From positions 9,548,001 through 9,612,000 of the forward strand of contig CM059625.1 in the NCBI GenBank assembly GCA_030435675.1: DNA of 64,000 nucleotides. The letters run 5' to 3'. The number at the start of each line of letters is the position of its first letter. Position 1 is the first letter of the stretch. The notes beneath the pieces were generated by a model. It did not search any database. It saw only the letters and a list, made by a program, of their open reading frames with translations, and had not been told where the DNA came from. Positions 27,601-38,647 of the stretch are shown piece after piece. Source of the stretch: Steinernema hermaphroditum (taxonomy: Eukaryota > Nematoda > Chromadorea > Rhabditida > Steinernematidae). Made by a program: the position numbers and the translations under genes.

Positions 27601-29760
27601 CAAGCAGGGCCCCGAACACTTTGGCTTATAATAACGTTGGCAGGCTCGACACACAAGAGCCGACACGGTTTTGAGCTGTTTTCCTTTCTTCGCTTTCGGC
27701 TTTCACAAGAATGAGATGCATCCGGCCCCGGCTCCGGCTAATACTTAGATATGCGTTCACAAGCCACCAACTGAGCCACCAAATGCAACTTGTTTTATTA
27801 TTTATCGTCGTCCGCTCGCCTACCCACAGGACTCTTGTCACTCAGAGTTCGTTTTTGAATTCTTGCAAGTCTGACTACAATTTGTTTGTGGAATCTGCAC
27901 ACGTTAATAGAAGACGAAAACAACGGCACACGATGCCTGTTGCTGTACTGTAGCCTACCTAAAGGGAAAACTGCGTGCACGCTCGAACATCAGCGCAGAT
28001 TGGAGATGGCAGTTGACAAGCAGATTAGATCTTTAGGAGCGCATCTGACGTTGCAGTGAACACCCAGTAATTATATGGATTCCGAGTACAGAGAAAGATA
28101 GTCTGAGATAAGCAGTCGAAACAGCCCGCATTTGAGATGCTGCGAGCGCATCCATATGAAATCGACAGTTGGCGGAAAACGGCCGAAATAAGGGAATAGG
28201 TTTAAATTCGCAGTTTGACAGCGCTCATCAATCATCTCAACATTCCCGGGTTGCCTGCCGGTACAAGTGCGTCCCTTCCATCGTCGCATGCGTCCTTATC
28301 AAATTGCCTGATGACATCTATGAGGCTGGCTGATTTTCTTCCTGTACGTACCCCACTGTTTTTGGTAGCTGTTCCGCCAACCACTCTCGGCTTCATAAGT
28401 GTCATTTATTGCCTTGAACAGCTCGCCTAGCCCCGGACCGCCCCTAGTTAGCGACCTCGAGCTCGAGCGTAACTGGCTCCTCCTCCATTCGGTCAGCAGT
28501 GCGTCTTCTGTGGAAAGCCGACGTCGTAAATCATCCGGAGGCCATTATTTATATTGTTATTACTGTTGCTGACGATTATCAGTGCGTCTTTATCGACGCG
28601 CTTTTTCACACTCGTTTACGAGCGGTTGACAGATCGTAAAATTGTTTCGACAACTACCATCTGTCAACAAACCACAACAGACCTTTTCTGAAGCTGAATA
28701 ATTCGTCGTTGAGGGCCTTTATAAGCTTATGTCCAGTTTTTCATCCTGTCAGTGAAAAGCTAAGGACGGCTTTTGCCTTCAAGAAGATCACAATGCCACT
28801 ATCAGGTAATCATCAACACACACAAACGCAGACAAGCACTTCACTTTCCGTCTAAGCTGTTCTTTTTGCGTGCGGGCCGCTGTCATCAAAATATGACGAC
28901 GGCGACTGTGCGGGCGGTCGCCCCCTTATTTATGGTCCATGGAAAGTTTTGTTGCGCAGCAATGTTTACTTCGTTCTGTGAGGTTCCCATTAAGCTGCTC
29001 TCCATACTTGACTACCTCCATAGTTTGCTTAGTCTACTTTGAGTAAACAAGCTGCCCTCCTTCTTCGTTGCGCTTTCGATAACAACTGACTTGACATCCT
29101 CTAAGATGGAAAACTATGATTGTCCCACTTTCACTCTCGACTTGTTCCGATAGGTGTTCAGTGGCAAATTGCAACGGTTTCAACGAAACATAAATTAAAA
29201 GATTAACACCGTGATAGTCTATAAATCATTGCAAGTGGACTTCGAAGAAAAACGATTCTCGTCGGGTGATTAATCATCGTCGTAACCGCACGCCTGTGTG
29301 GCAAGAGACGCTTGCCTGCCGTGAAGGCGAACTTATCTCGAAGATTTTGCGAAACATTGACAAATAGAAAGAAAAAGATGACAAATTCCGCACTTTAGAA
29401 GTCCCCAAATGTTAATAATATGTAGGTATTTTTGAACGCTACTATTGTGTTGGAATTCGGTGGAGGAATTGCTGATAGCTTTACAAAATAGTTGTACTCC
29501 ACTATCTGATTCGAATTATAATGAACCCCCTGTCGGTACTAATGCAACAACAGCCCCATCTCAGTGGATACCCCATGGTGCGCAAACGAATCTGCCACAT
29601 GGCCTTTGAGGTTTACCGCACCTTGCCCCTTAGTATCGCTGCGCGCGAAGATATATCCGATAACAGCAGCGCTAATTACTGCGACACAGTGGCCGTCTTA
29701 CAACTACCGTATTACTGAATACATGCCATTTCAGATCGACTCTTCCTGCCTTCTCTCCTC
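24618..29760. other. Large gene-free region upstream of FGFRL1
   Basis: About 5 kb without a supportable exon on either strand, exceptional in a window where genes are mostly 0.2-2 kb apart. The right half has many homeodomain-type AT cores (for example a run of TAATTA-like motifs at 27411-27428) and a perfect 10-bp inverted repeat (28625-28668). Position suggests cis-regulatory DNA for FGFRL1, or an undetected non-coding RNA. I saw no tRNA, SL RNA or transposon coding remnant. Confidence 0.5.
28625..28668. repeat. Perfect 10-bp inverted repeat (GTTGACAGAT / ATCTGTCAAC), 24-nt loop
   Basis: Arms at 28625-28634 and 28659-28668 are exact reverse complements. Each contains TGACAG, the core bound by TALE (Meis/Hth) homeodomains, so paired inverted binding sites are as likely as a hairpin. 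Confidence 0.6.
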
Positions 29761-32700
29761 ATGCTACTGTCGATCCAGGCCATTTTGGCGCTGGGGACAC
29801 TTGTCACCACTGCGCCGTTAGCAGACGCCGGGCAAGGAGGTGAGTGAGAGCATCTGAAATCCACTTTCCATATGTCAATCACGCGCATTTTATCGGGCTT
29901 AATTGTCAATTTGTTGTACCTCTTTCAACAGGAAAATATGGTGGCCCGATCCTCTCTTCGAGACAGGCGAACCATCTGTTGATGTCCGCATTGACGTCCG
30001 CATAATTGGAAACAGGGCAGCGTGCCTTATTAGCTGAGCTTGTTGAACGTTTGTCATTCAAATTTTCGCTTCCACTTAACTGTTTAATTGCTCAAAGCTC
30101 CAATTGTAATGTGTAGACATGGCACAGCAGAGGGCACTTAAAGGATGTGGATCTTAGTTTTCATTCCGCTTGACACATTTCGACTTTCGCTGCTTCACAC
30201 TTCAGCCATTTAATGTCCCACCAAAATAATTCCTTTATCACCATCGCGGCTTTTTCTACATTTATCAGCGATCGTAAAGTAAACTAACCGATGACACATG
30301 ATAAGAAGTCACCGGTAAAGCTGCCGATTTAACGCCGCTCCATTTCGTGATCCGCTTTTGATATGCAAAAAATATTTACCTGTACCTCACACTCTTTGCT
30401 CAAAAGATTAGTTTCCCTGGATCGATTGGTAAGAATGGTGAGAATTTTCGTTTGGCACGAAACGTGCTAGTGGAACTGGTCGTTTGAACAAAGTGATTGA
30501 CGCTTATGGCATCGTGTCAACAGAAGTTTCCTTCTGTTTATATCGGGTCACCAACGACAGGCGCAGACCACGGCTTAGACCACTCTTAAGCGACGTCAGC
30601 GTGGCCCGCACAGCAGCCTCAATTAGTTCTGCTTGCTGAGTGGGCCTAATGCTGAGGTCAACCACTTAAGAATCTGGATCCCATTACTGACCAGAGAACC
30701 AGCTGCGTTTACCCACTGCTTTTCCCAAACCTAGAACTCACGAGGTGAAGACAAACTAGGTGGAAAGAGTTCGCACGAATTTCCCTACGTATGAGATTTT
30801 GACTGAGTGACAAGGTGTTCACAGCAGATGGTCGCATGCTTGCACGTTTGCCGACTTCGGGTCGAGCGCCGATGTCCCAGAGAGATAATTGCTAAATGAA
30901 CGTGTGAACATGCACTACTTCATTTATATTTTTCGGTGCCGAGTAATTGTTTTGGCTGCTTATAATTTGTTGCTGTGATTACGGCCGCTCGCTGATGAAG
31001 CAGTGACTGCGCTAATTATCCGCAATTAGGCGACACAGCAATGAGAAAGAGCAGCTACTGCACATGTGTCACGGCTTAAGTGTGAGAGGGATCGTCATGC
31101 AACAAGTTAGGTGTCGAGCCTCTACTGACACAGTGATGTGAAGTCCTATACGACTTTTGGCTGAAATTTTTGACTCTTTACGATTAAATTATATCTACTT
31201 GATTGAGCACTTGCGAAACGAGGGTAGAAAAGAGGATTTTGCGCACCCCACAGATGAAATCAAATTTCGCTTAATCTTGCTCACAGTAATTTGACTGAGA
31301 GTGTGTGGAAAGATTAGACGAGCGTTTGGGATTTGCATACAAAATGAAGATCGTGGCACTGGCTTGTGAATATGCTCATTGGCAATTTCCGTGCCAACTT
31401 TGGAGCCGGGGGTTCAAATGTCTTCTTGACTTGCCTGCTCCATATCGAGGATTAATCGCTCACGCAACTACGAGAACGCAAAGCGTCACTCGCAGGAGAC
31501 TAAAAGAGATAATGGCACGAAAGCTGACAGAATGCTTATATGCGCGCAGATCAAAAGGGTTGATAACGTCATGCATGTTAAAGTCCATAAACAGCTTGTA
31601 GGCTTATATGAGCGATGGACTGCCTCTGAGAGCAGCAATCTGTCCTTGATGTCAGGTTTTTAAGACTCCCTTTGTCAAAGCTGAGCTTATGAATAGGAGA
31701 CGCGCATTGTTACCACATTAAAAGTGTTGAAGTTTCACACTCATCATTGTATATTTTAGCGCCTCCACAATTCTTGGACGATGTACAGACTAGATTTCGT
31801 GTCCCTCTTGGAACAAAGCTATTCCGAATCTCGTGTCCTGTGAAGACGAAAAGTGGAGAGATTGTCATGATCCAGTGGAAGAAGGACGGGGAGCAAGTAG
31901 GAATAAAACAATGAATACAACGATATTTACACGTCATTCTTAGGTTGGCACTGAATGGAATAATAGATATAAACTTTCGCGATCGGACAAAGAATTGAAG
32001 ATACGCAATCCCGTGGCTTCTGACAGCGGCCGCTATCAGTGCATGGCGATCAACGGATTTGGCCACCGTGAAATTGATTTTAACGTTTTGGTATACGGTA
32101 TGTTTCGTTCTTAGGAAAAAGTGAGAATCAAGAGAATTGTTTAGACCCATCCTCAGAAAAGAAATATACCAGACATGATCTCATTCTGCTCACAGATAAA
32201 GGTGGGATTATATTCTATGGACATAGGTGAATTATCGTCGTTTAGTTTCTGCGCCTAGATGGCAAAACGCCCTAGACATGAGGATGTCAATGCTTTCGCC
32301 TGTTCGAATCAGCATCGGTGGCAAGATGGAATTGAAATGTCCTGCTCAGGGTAACCCGCTTCCAGAGATCCAATGGCTTAAGGACCAAACCATTATCTCC
32401 ACAGGTGAACTTGCTGATGTGTACGAAAGACTACAAATATCTTTAATGTTTAGAACATTCACGGGCAACCCCAAACTCGGCTAAATTTGAGATCGATAAT
32501 GTAGACTCGAGGAATTCTGGAGTCTACACGTGTCGTCTAAAGAATTCTGAAGGTGCGTTGGAAGCCAGCTTTCGGGTGCATATTGGCGACTTCTTCGATG
32601 CCGATGACAAGTCGTTCCAAACTTCGGACGATTTGGACAACGACAGTCCAGCGCCGGTTATTGATCATCCATTCAACAGCTCTCTGAAGCAGGGACAGAC

Positions 32701-33697
32701 GGCCCACTTCCACTGCAAGGTCAAGTGGACGCAGCAACAACCACTGATCCGCGTAAGCACCCTGTTGCTCGATTAGTATTCACCCGGATATTTTCTGTAG
32801 TGGCTCAAAAAAATCGACAGCGTCGAGCGCTTGAGACAGACCGACATCAACGCTACCGTAATCCATGCTAACAACATGTATCTTCTCCTGCCAGATCATC
32901 CACAAACTCTGACGGTTGAAGAAACAAAATCGATGAAGATGTATTCAAATCGTTTAATTCTGCCCGACGTGCAGACTTCCGATGCCGGAACATACATTTG
33001 CGTGGTCACGAGCAGTACGGGCCACTTCCTTTATCGCTCAGCACATCTTGACGTTGCTTCCGGTAAGAAACCGATGCAGACGAAATTTCGCAATCGATTG
33101 GATTTCAGATGAACGAGATGCTGATACGATTCCATCAATCCGGTACCTCTTTGTTGGCATTCCCGTTGTACTTGTGGCGATGGGACTAGCTGTGGGCCTC
33201 ATCTACTTCTTATGCCTGAACCAACAACCCGTAAAGACAGTTAATAACATTGGTCATGAAATCCGGCCTCCACCGCCCAGACACCCTCCGCCACAAACGC
33301 CACTCTCGCCGTCCACAAAACCGACAACAGCAAATTCCATGCTGTCCATACAGAAACATAGTCTTCACCCTTACAACTATTCCACGGGCTCCATGGACCC
33401 GCGAAGGTAATTGGAGAATTACAGGAGAAGCATTATGACACAATTCGCTACAGATACCGTCCATCACCACGTCAAATGCACCGGCAGATGGAAGAGAACA
33501 GTATTTACGAAGCCAGTTCTCCACAGCAAAACTACTGGGCCCAAACACTGCCCGGCTTAAGAACGGGTCAACACATCGACAGCGACTACGACATGGACTA
33601 CCCAGAGGGACGTATACAGCCATATCCCTCAATCTACAGTTGTAGAAATGACGACTACAACGAAAACCAGCCATTCATTAAGCATCCTCTTCGATAG
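29761..33697 (+). CDS. FGFRL1: Fibroblast growth factor receptor-like 1 (FGFRL1), kinase-less
   Basis: FGFRL1 has FGFR-like Ig domains and a membrane anchor but no kinase; it binds FGFs and acts in adhesion and signal damping. Exon 1 (29761-29839) encodes a signal peptide, MLLSIQAILALGTLVTTAPL then ADAGQG, ending at donor GGAG|GTGAGT. It is phase-compatible with the next exon at 31760. Ig1: FRISCPVK to SGRYQCMAINGFGHREI. Ig2: MELKCPAQGNPLPEIQWLKD to SGVYTCRLKNSEGA. Ig3: AHFHCKVK, LIRWLKKID to DAGTYICVVTSSTGHFLYRS. Then a transmembrane helix (IPVVLVAMGLAVGLIYFLCL) and a tail of about 140 residues with Pro-rich (RPPPPRHPPPQTPLSP) and Tyr motifs (NSIYEA, YDMDYPEG). Exons: 29761-29839, 31760-31896, 31944-32097, 32145-32201, 32246-32404, 32454-32752, 32801-33062, 33109-33406, 33454-33697. 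The human His-rich tail is not obvious. Confidence 0.9.
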
Positions 33698-34101
33698 AGG
33701 GTCACTAGCAGTCGGTTAGAATGCAACTCAGGGTTCTTTAGAAACATATCTCATCTCTGTCTGCTCTGTACATACCTTTCTCAGTCACCTCACATCGATG
33801 TATTCATCGTCCCAATTACGTGTCTTTCTGTTCGAGCTTAGCCGCGATCTTTGTGATCCGATTCTTTTTCGTCGTCTTCTCACAGAGCTTGTCTTCCTTG
33901 CATCCGGTTTCAGTTTCAAAACTACTTGTGTATACTGCATAATAAGAACTTGAACTAATGATGAGAAACTTTACCGCACTCCAACTGATCTCTCATTTTT
34001 TTCGTGTTTCGATTGTTCTTGTATTTATGGACAACTACCTCTCTGTGCTCGTCGCACAGAGCGCCTGCAAGCACAGAGTCTTTATGTTTAGAATAAGAAA
34101 A

Positions 34102-34107
34102 AATAAA
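34102..34107 (+). promoter_or_regulatory. Candidate polyadenylation signal of FGFRL1
   Basis: AATAAA about 400 nt after the FGFRL1 stop, shortly before the 3' end of the convergent lipocalin-like gene. Confidence 0.4.
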
Positions 34108-34192
34108 CATCTGATTTATTACTCGATTGAGATATGTGGATTATTATGACGTTCGGAAGAACAGTCGGCTTATTAGCGCTCAGTGTGGTTTT

Positions 34193-36841
34193 TTACTCGT
34201 CTGAACAGACTCCCTCGTGAGGAACGACGTCCATCTCATCGAGTTCATTTGAGCGGACCTTCTAAATAAGCGGAAGCGATTCGAACCAGGCCACATATAT
34301 GAGACTTACGTGTTGCAAGAAGTGAATGAGCTCGGTATTATCGTTGTCGAAGAATGTCTCCGGATCTCGCACCAAAAGAGATGCTGACTTGCACGCTGAA
34401 AGGCAAAATGTTTCTCCATTTGTGCTCTCAACTTACTATTAGCCTCTACAAGAACAATATAATCATATGGACCGTCCGATGTGTAGCTTGTCTTCAAAGC
34501 ACAAACTGCAACGAAAATCAATTTTTGCGCGTTTCTACTAATTTAACCTGGGAAATGAGTTTTTCCACCATTGTAGTCGTTAAACTGGACTCGAATTGTG
34601 CGATGATCCATTGTGAGAACCGTACCGCTCAGCTAAAAAGACAGGTATTGATGACTGAATGTCACAAGAAACGCACTCTGAACAGTTTCCTCGAGTTTTC
34701 CGTTCTAAAAGTCCATGTGATCCGAGCATCTTGGGCAGCTTCCGATTGCTGAGGCCTTCCCACTAGACAACACTGTTACCAGAAACACGTGTGGGAAATT
34801 ATTACGTGAGATACTGGAGCAGTTTAGTGGGATGGAATCGTCGGTTCCAAACACTCTACCGACGGACCTGTACTGCATGTCAAGAGCGAGGGGTGCTGCC
34901 AGTGACTGCATCCAAACGCCCTTCATTCGCTCGAAGTCAACTTCTACGCATTCGCAGTTGCTTGTGAATTCGCTTTCGTTGAATCTAGCAGGAAACTCAG
35001 GGTACAACGCAAAACTTTGTAGCACTTACAGTGGCTGTTTCTGTGGCTTGCGACGAATCTCCGGAGAGTAACGCAGTTGATTTTGAAGGCCGCTCACACT
35101 GCGACCGGGACTTTTGATGGCCGGCTGTTCAGTGACTGGCGGAATTGCTTGCTAAATATTTAGTCGGTATAATTAAGATGAGAACAAAAAAAATAAAGCA
35201 AAAGCCTTTCCACATGGAACGACTATAAATTAGAATTTTGAAGAACTGTCTAGTGTGTATGCATTCATATCCACGAGAAACATTCGCTTTTTGCGCAATG
35301 AACAAACTAACTTCAATGGATGTTTTTAAAGTCATGCTGTCCGATGAAAAGTCGTTGAGCGGTGACGACGGCTAAACATGTTGTACAACAGCCTACCAAC
35401 GATTCAGATTTACCTCGTCACTATTTGGATTGAAGGAGTTGTGCCATTTATCGAGCTGCTTCCTCAGTTGTTCCTGAACTTTCCGAGCTTCTTTCGTAAG
35501 CTCAAACTCCTCAAAATGATCACTTGATTGCTATGATATCTTTGAAGAAGCTAACCTGTATGCGCAGCTGTTCCTCTCTCGATCGTTGTTCTTCCATTCT
35601 GCGTTTATGTTCATTAAGACGGTTTTGAAGAGACTGCAGTTTTTGGCGTTTCGTTAGCAATTCTTTTGTTTGCAGGTTTTGTTCATATGTTTGCAAATAG
35701 CTTTGCAACGTATGTACTTCCTACAATCTGACTTATCGGAGTCACTAAGAGCTCTCTGACCTCTGGCGTCAAGGAACTGAGCTCACGATTCTTGAAGTAA
35801 GAGAAGACAGAATCAGCGGTGCTTGAGGGTAGGTCAGCTTCCTGGGTCAGTCCTCCAAACGACGATGGCGGCATCGCAGGTGGCATAGCCGGTTGAGGTG
35901 GAGCACGGCGTAGGAGATTTGATACTTCAGCAAGTCGTCTGGGGTCGACAGAATCCCATTTATACTCCGGCTCAACAACGATTTGATCATTTCCAGCAGT
36001 TACAGAAGGGATCACAGGAGCAGACGGCGTGCTCGTGTAATCGGACGAGAAAAGACTTTTGCCGAGAGCGTTTAGAACTTTTTCAGCCATTTTCTAGACG
36101 GGGCAAAGATTACTTCCACTGGATCACATAACCAACCTCCTGCGGATTTTTCGTTGTTGTGGTAGGGAGGGTGCTCGTAGTAGTTGTGCTCGTCTCAGTA
36201 GGCTTTTCTTGGACAAGAGCCGGGCGGTTGGGTCTTATTCTCATTTCGTTATCAAGAGATTCTCGGAATTCTTCTTCGTTAACAAGGTGTCCGTTAACAT
36301 AAAGCGGTTCTTTCTCTGATTCTTCGTTGGTTTGCTTATCTCTGAAAGTTTCTGTCCATAGAAATTATGTCGCATTAGATTACTTTTTGAATCCCTTGTC
36401 ACTGCTCCAAATCTTTTCACCTTGTTCGCCAGTGGAGAGAGTGTTAGGGACCGCTTGCTTCTTCACGTTGGACTCGGCCCCAGTGCCAAGCACTTGTTCA
36501 GTTAATGTTTTATTGATCCCAAACTGATCGAGGTCAATTCCGAACTGACTCGCCAGAGACATAGGATTCACTACCAGTTGACTGATGAGTCCGTCGCCCA
36601 GAACATTCGAAACCATTTTCCTAAAGGTGATTTTTGCGTTCTGTGCTTCTGATTCACCATACCGTATTTCTCCGTGTTTGCCTTCCATCCCTTCCTGAAT
36701 GGCGTTAGGAATGTTTGGCAAATTGGAAAGCAGCCTCTGAGCCATAACGACGTGAGGTGGAGGTGTACCAGCCTCTTCGGCCGCCGCTAGGAACGAGATT
36801 AGGCATAACGGCAGGAGTAGAAAGCGCAGTAACCTCCTCAT
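34193..36841 (-). CDS. Secreted protein with central coiled coil and C-terminal lipocalin-like domain
   Basis: The ATG at 36841 opens a signal peptide (MRRLLRFLLLPLCLISFLAA). A poorly conserved region follows, with a Thr-rich stretch (ETSTTTTSTLPTTTTKNPQE) and a Pro/Met segment. Next comes a predicted coiled coil (LLTKRQKLQSLQNRLNEHKR, EEQRSREEQLRIQ). The C-terminal third begins FNESEFTSNCECVEVDFERM then KGVWMQSLA, the G-x-W signature of lipocalins. A second conserved part is DGPYDYIVLVEAN, and it ends HEGVCSDE before a TAA at 34193-34195. Joining exons through 40-46 bp introns gives a continuous frame; one intron near 35150-35415 is longer (about 270 bp). Nematodes have a family of such lipocalin-related apical matrix and transport proteins; ligand unknown. 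The lipocalin call rests on motif spacing only. Confidence 0.68.
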
Positions 36842-37329
36842 GATGAGTTCGGACTTCAACACTATGAAACAAAGTGAAATGGATTATCGAAATCGCGCGA
36901 ATGGGCGGTATGGGGAATGCAATGATAATTGAAACGTTGTAGATAAGACGCTCGTCCGCTCACTCGTTTTCTCTATTTAGGGCATTTAGTTTCTCAGGTA
37001 CTCGAAACAAGGTCATATTCGTGAGCGTCTAACGATGAGCTCGGAAAATGGAGCACTTGCGAGATGACAGACACCTCTTTGTGAAGCACATTGCACCTTC
37101 ATTTAATTGCTCCTACATCAAAGAAGCTATTTGAAAGGCGATATAGAAACCACTACGGTAGGTCGCTGAACACGTACATTCCAAAGCTACGCAAAACTCG
37201 GTTTGGGTTCTATCACGACTTGCCTGACTGGGGAATGTTTATGCGCGGGGTAGTGTAATTTTGAAGTTCTAAATCAGCTGTTTCCGGCTAAAATCATATG
37301 TGCCGTTCACATCTGATCTTTTCATTTAG
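36842..37329. other. Intergenic: divergent promoter, lipocalin-like gene / WDR91
   Basis: About 490 bp between divergent starts. No gene seen. Confidence 0.4.
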
Positions 37330-38188
37330 ATGAAATCCGACATGCTGCCGCTGGTTGACTCGCTTATCAAAGAATATTTAACTTTTCGAGGCTTCAGTTC
37401 TACTCTCAGGCACCTCGAAAGTGACCTCAAAAAAGAAAAAGATCTAAAGTTTAAGGTATTCCTGGAAGAAGTGGTTTCTAAATGTAAAACTTTAGGTAGA
37501 CAAATTGATCGAAGAGGTTGTTCACTGTGTTGATTCTCATGACATCGAAAAACTCAAGAATTTGTGGGAATTCTTTAATGCGAAGGTCTTTAACAATTTG
37601 TCGGAGGTTAGGCATTATTCGAATATTGTGTGACTACGACTGTTGTGCTTTAAGGAAACCAGCAAAACAGCCGGTCAGTTCGAAAACGATGTCTATAAGT
37701 TGTATCTCACGAACTGTGTCCATCACAAATTGAACGGCAAATGCACGGAGTTCTTTGAAAAGATGATCGACTTCCTTAGAGCCAATCCGCTGTGGACGGA
37801 ATGGTTTGGTGCGCAGTGTAACTGTTCTACTGTTCTATGTTCACGTTCTTTAGCACTTCCCTACATCACTGACGCAAAAGAGTGCGAGCCGTTCCGAAAG
37901 TATTTTTCGAAAAAGTGGCAAGAAGCTTTCCTGATTTCTCTTCATAATTTCTTTGCTATATCACTCAGCGTTTTGAGTATGCCCCTGCTGACGGAATGTG
38001 TAGCCGAAGTTATGCAGGCCGACGCTTCGTCCAGCACGGTTAGTGCAGTCTCCATATGGTCATTCTCACAAAAGAACATTCAGCCATGCGAAGGAAGACC
38101 TGAGCGAAGTTCCAGTCGATCACGAATGCCATCCGGACATTCCTTAACCGATGATCTGATGGACGATTTTGCGATTATTGCTCAGTAA
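37330..38188 (+). CDS. WDR91 N-terminal region (LisH/CTLH-like) lacking WD40 repeats
   Basis: WDR91 (SORF-1 in C. elegans) works with WDR81 on endosomes to restrain PI3P and drive early-to-late conversion. The product matches its N-terminal half: VDSLIKEYLTFRGFSSTLRH (LisH-like), KFKVDKLIEEVVH, FFNAKVFNNL, FENDVYKLYLTNCVHHKLN, EFFEKMIDFLRANPLWTEWF, ALPYITDA, RKYFSKKWQEAFLISLHNFF. A Ser/Arg-rich linker follows and the frame ends DDFAIIAQ then TAA. The residues FAIIAQ align with the position just before the WD repeats begin in WDR91. No WD40-coding sequence was found in the roughly 460 bp before the next gene. A probable 45-bp in-frame intron lies at about 38039-38083. Total about 200 residues. 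Confidence 0.82.
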
Positions 38189-38647
38189 TCCATAACTTTC
38201 TTCCATTTGTAAATGGTGGTAAAAAACCTTTAGGTGTTCGAACAACGCACGGGTTGAATCAAAATCATCTTTAAAGTCACTGCTGAAGAACATAGCGGGT
38301 GGAAAAAAGTCAACCGATTAGATGCCTTTTCAATTTTGTGTTCACGCCTTAACTATGAATTCACTTGTGATATGTGTTCATTGCCTCTAAAGTTGCCAGT
38401 CTTATGTGAATTGATTAAAAGAAGTCCACGCATAAACTCTTCCTCCTCAGTCGAACGTCATATTGTGCAGTACAATACGAGAATACTTCGATTTGAACTG
38501 ATTAGTCATTTTCACACTGTTGATGACGCCAATAAATGATGACACGATAAGAGCTCGTGTATTGGTCGATTCGTTACTTGTGTGCAGCAGCAGCAGTTCA
38601 TTTCAGGGGAGCAACAACAAACGATGTTTTGGCTTTAACAAACAGCG
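38189..38647. other. Intergenic: between WDR91 fragment and SIDT gene
   Basis: About 460 bp. Inspected for WD40-coding remnants of WDR91; none recognised. Should hold the SIDT promoter. Confidence 0.45.

Noticed and set aside
29988..30011. 12-bp near-tandem repeat (GATGTCCGCATT / GACGTCCGCATA)
   Set aside because: Only two imperfect units in an intron; below what would be notable.
31305..31601. 98-codon plus-strand open frame as first exon of FGFRL1
   Set aside because: No usable signal peptide leading into a phase-1 donor; the exon at 29761-29839 fits signal, donor and phase.
34262..34312. GGTTCGAATC on the minus strand resembling a tRNA B box
   Set aside because: No T-stem pairing, no A box upstream and no acceptor stem; it lies in an intron of the lipocalin-like gene.
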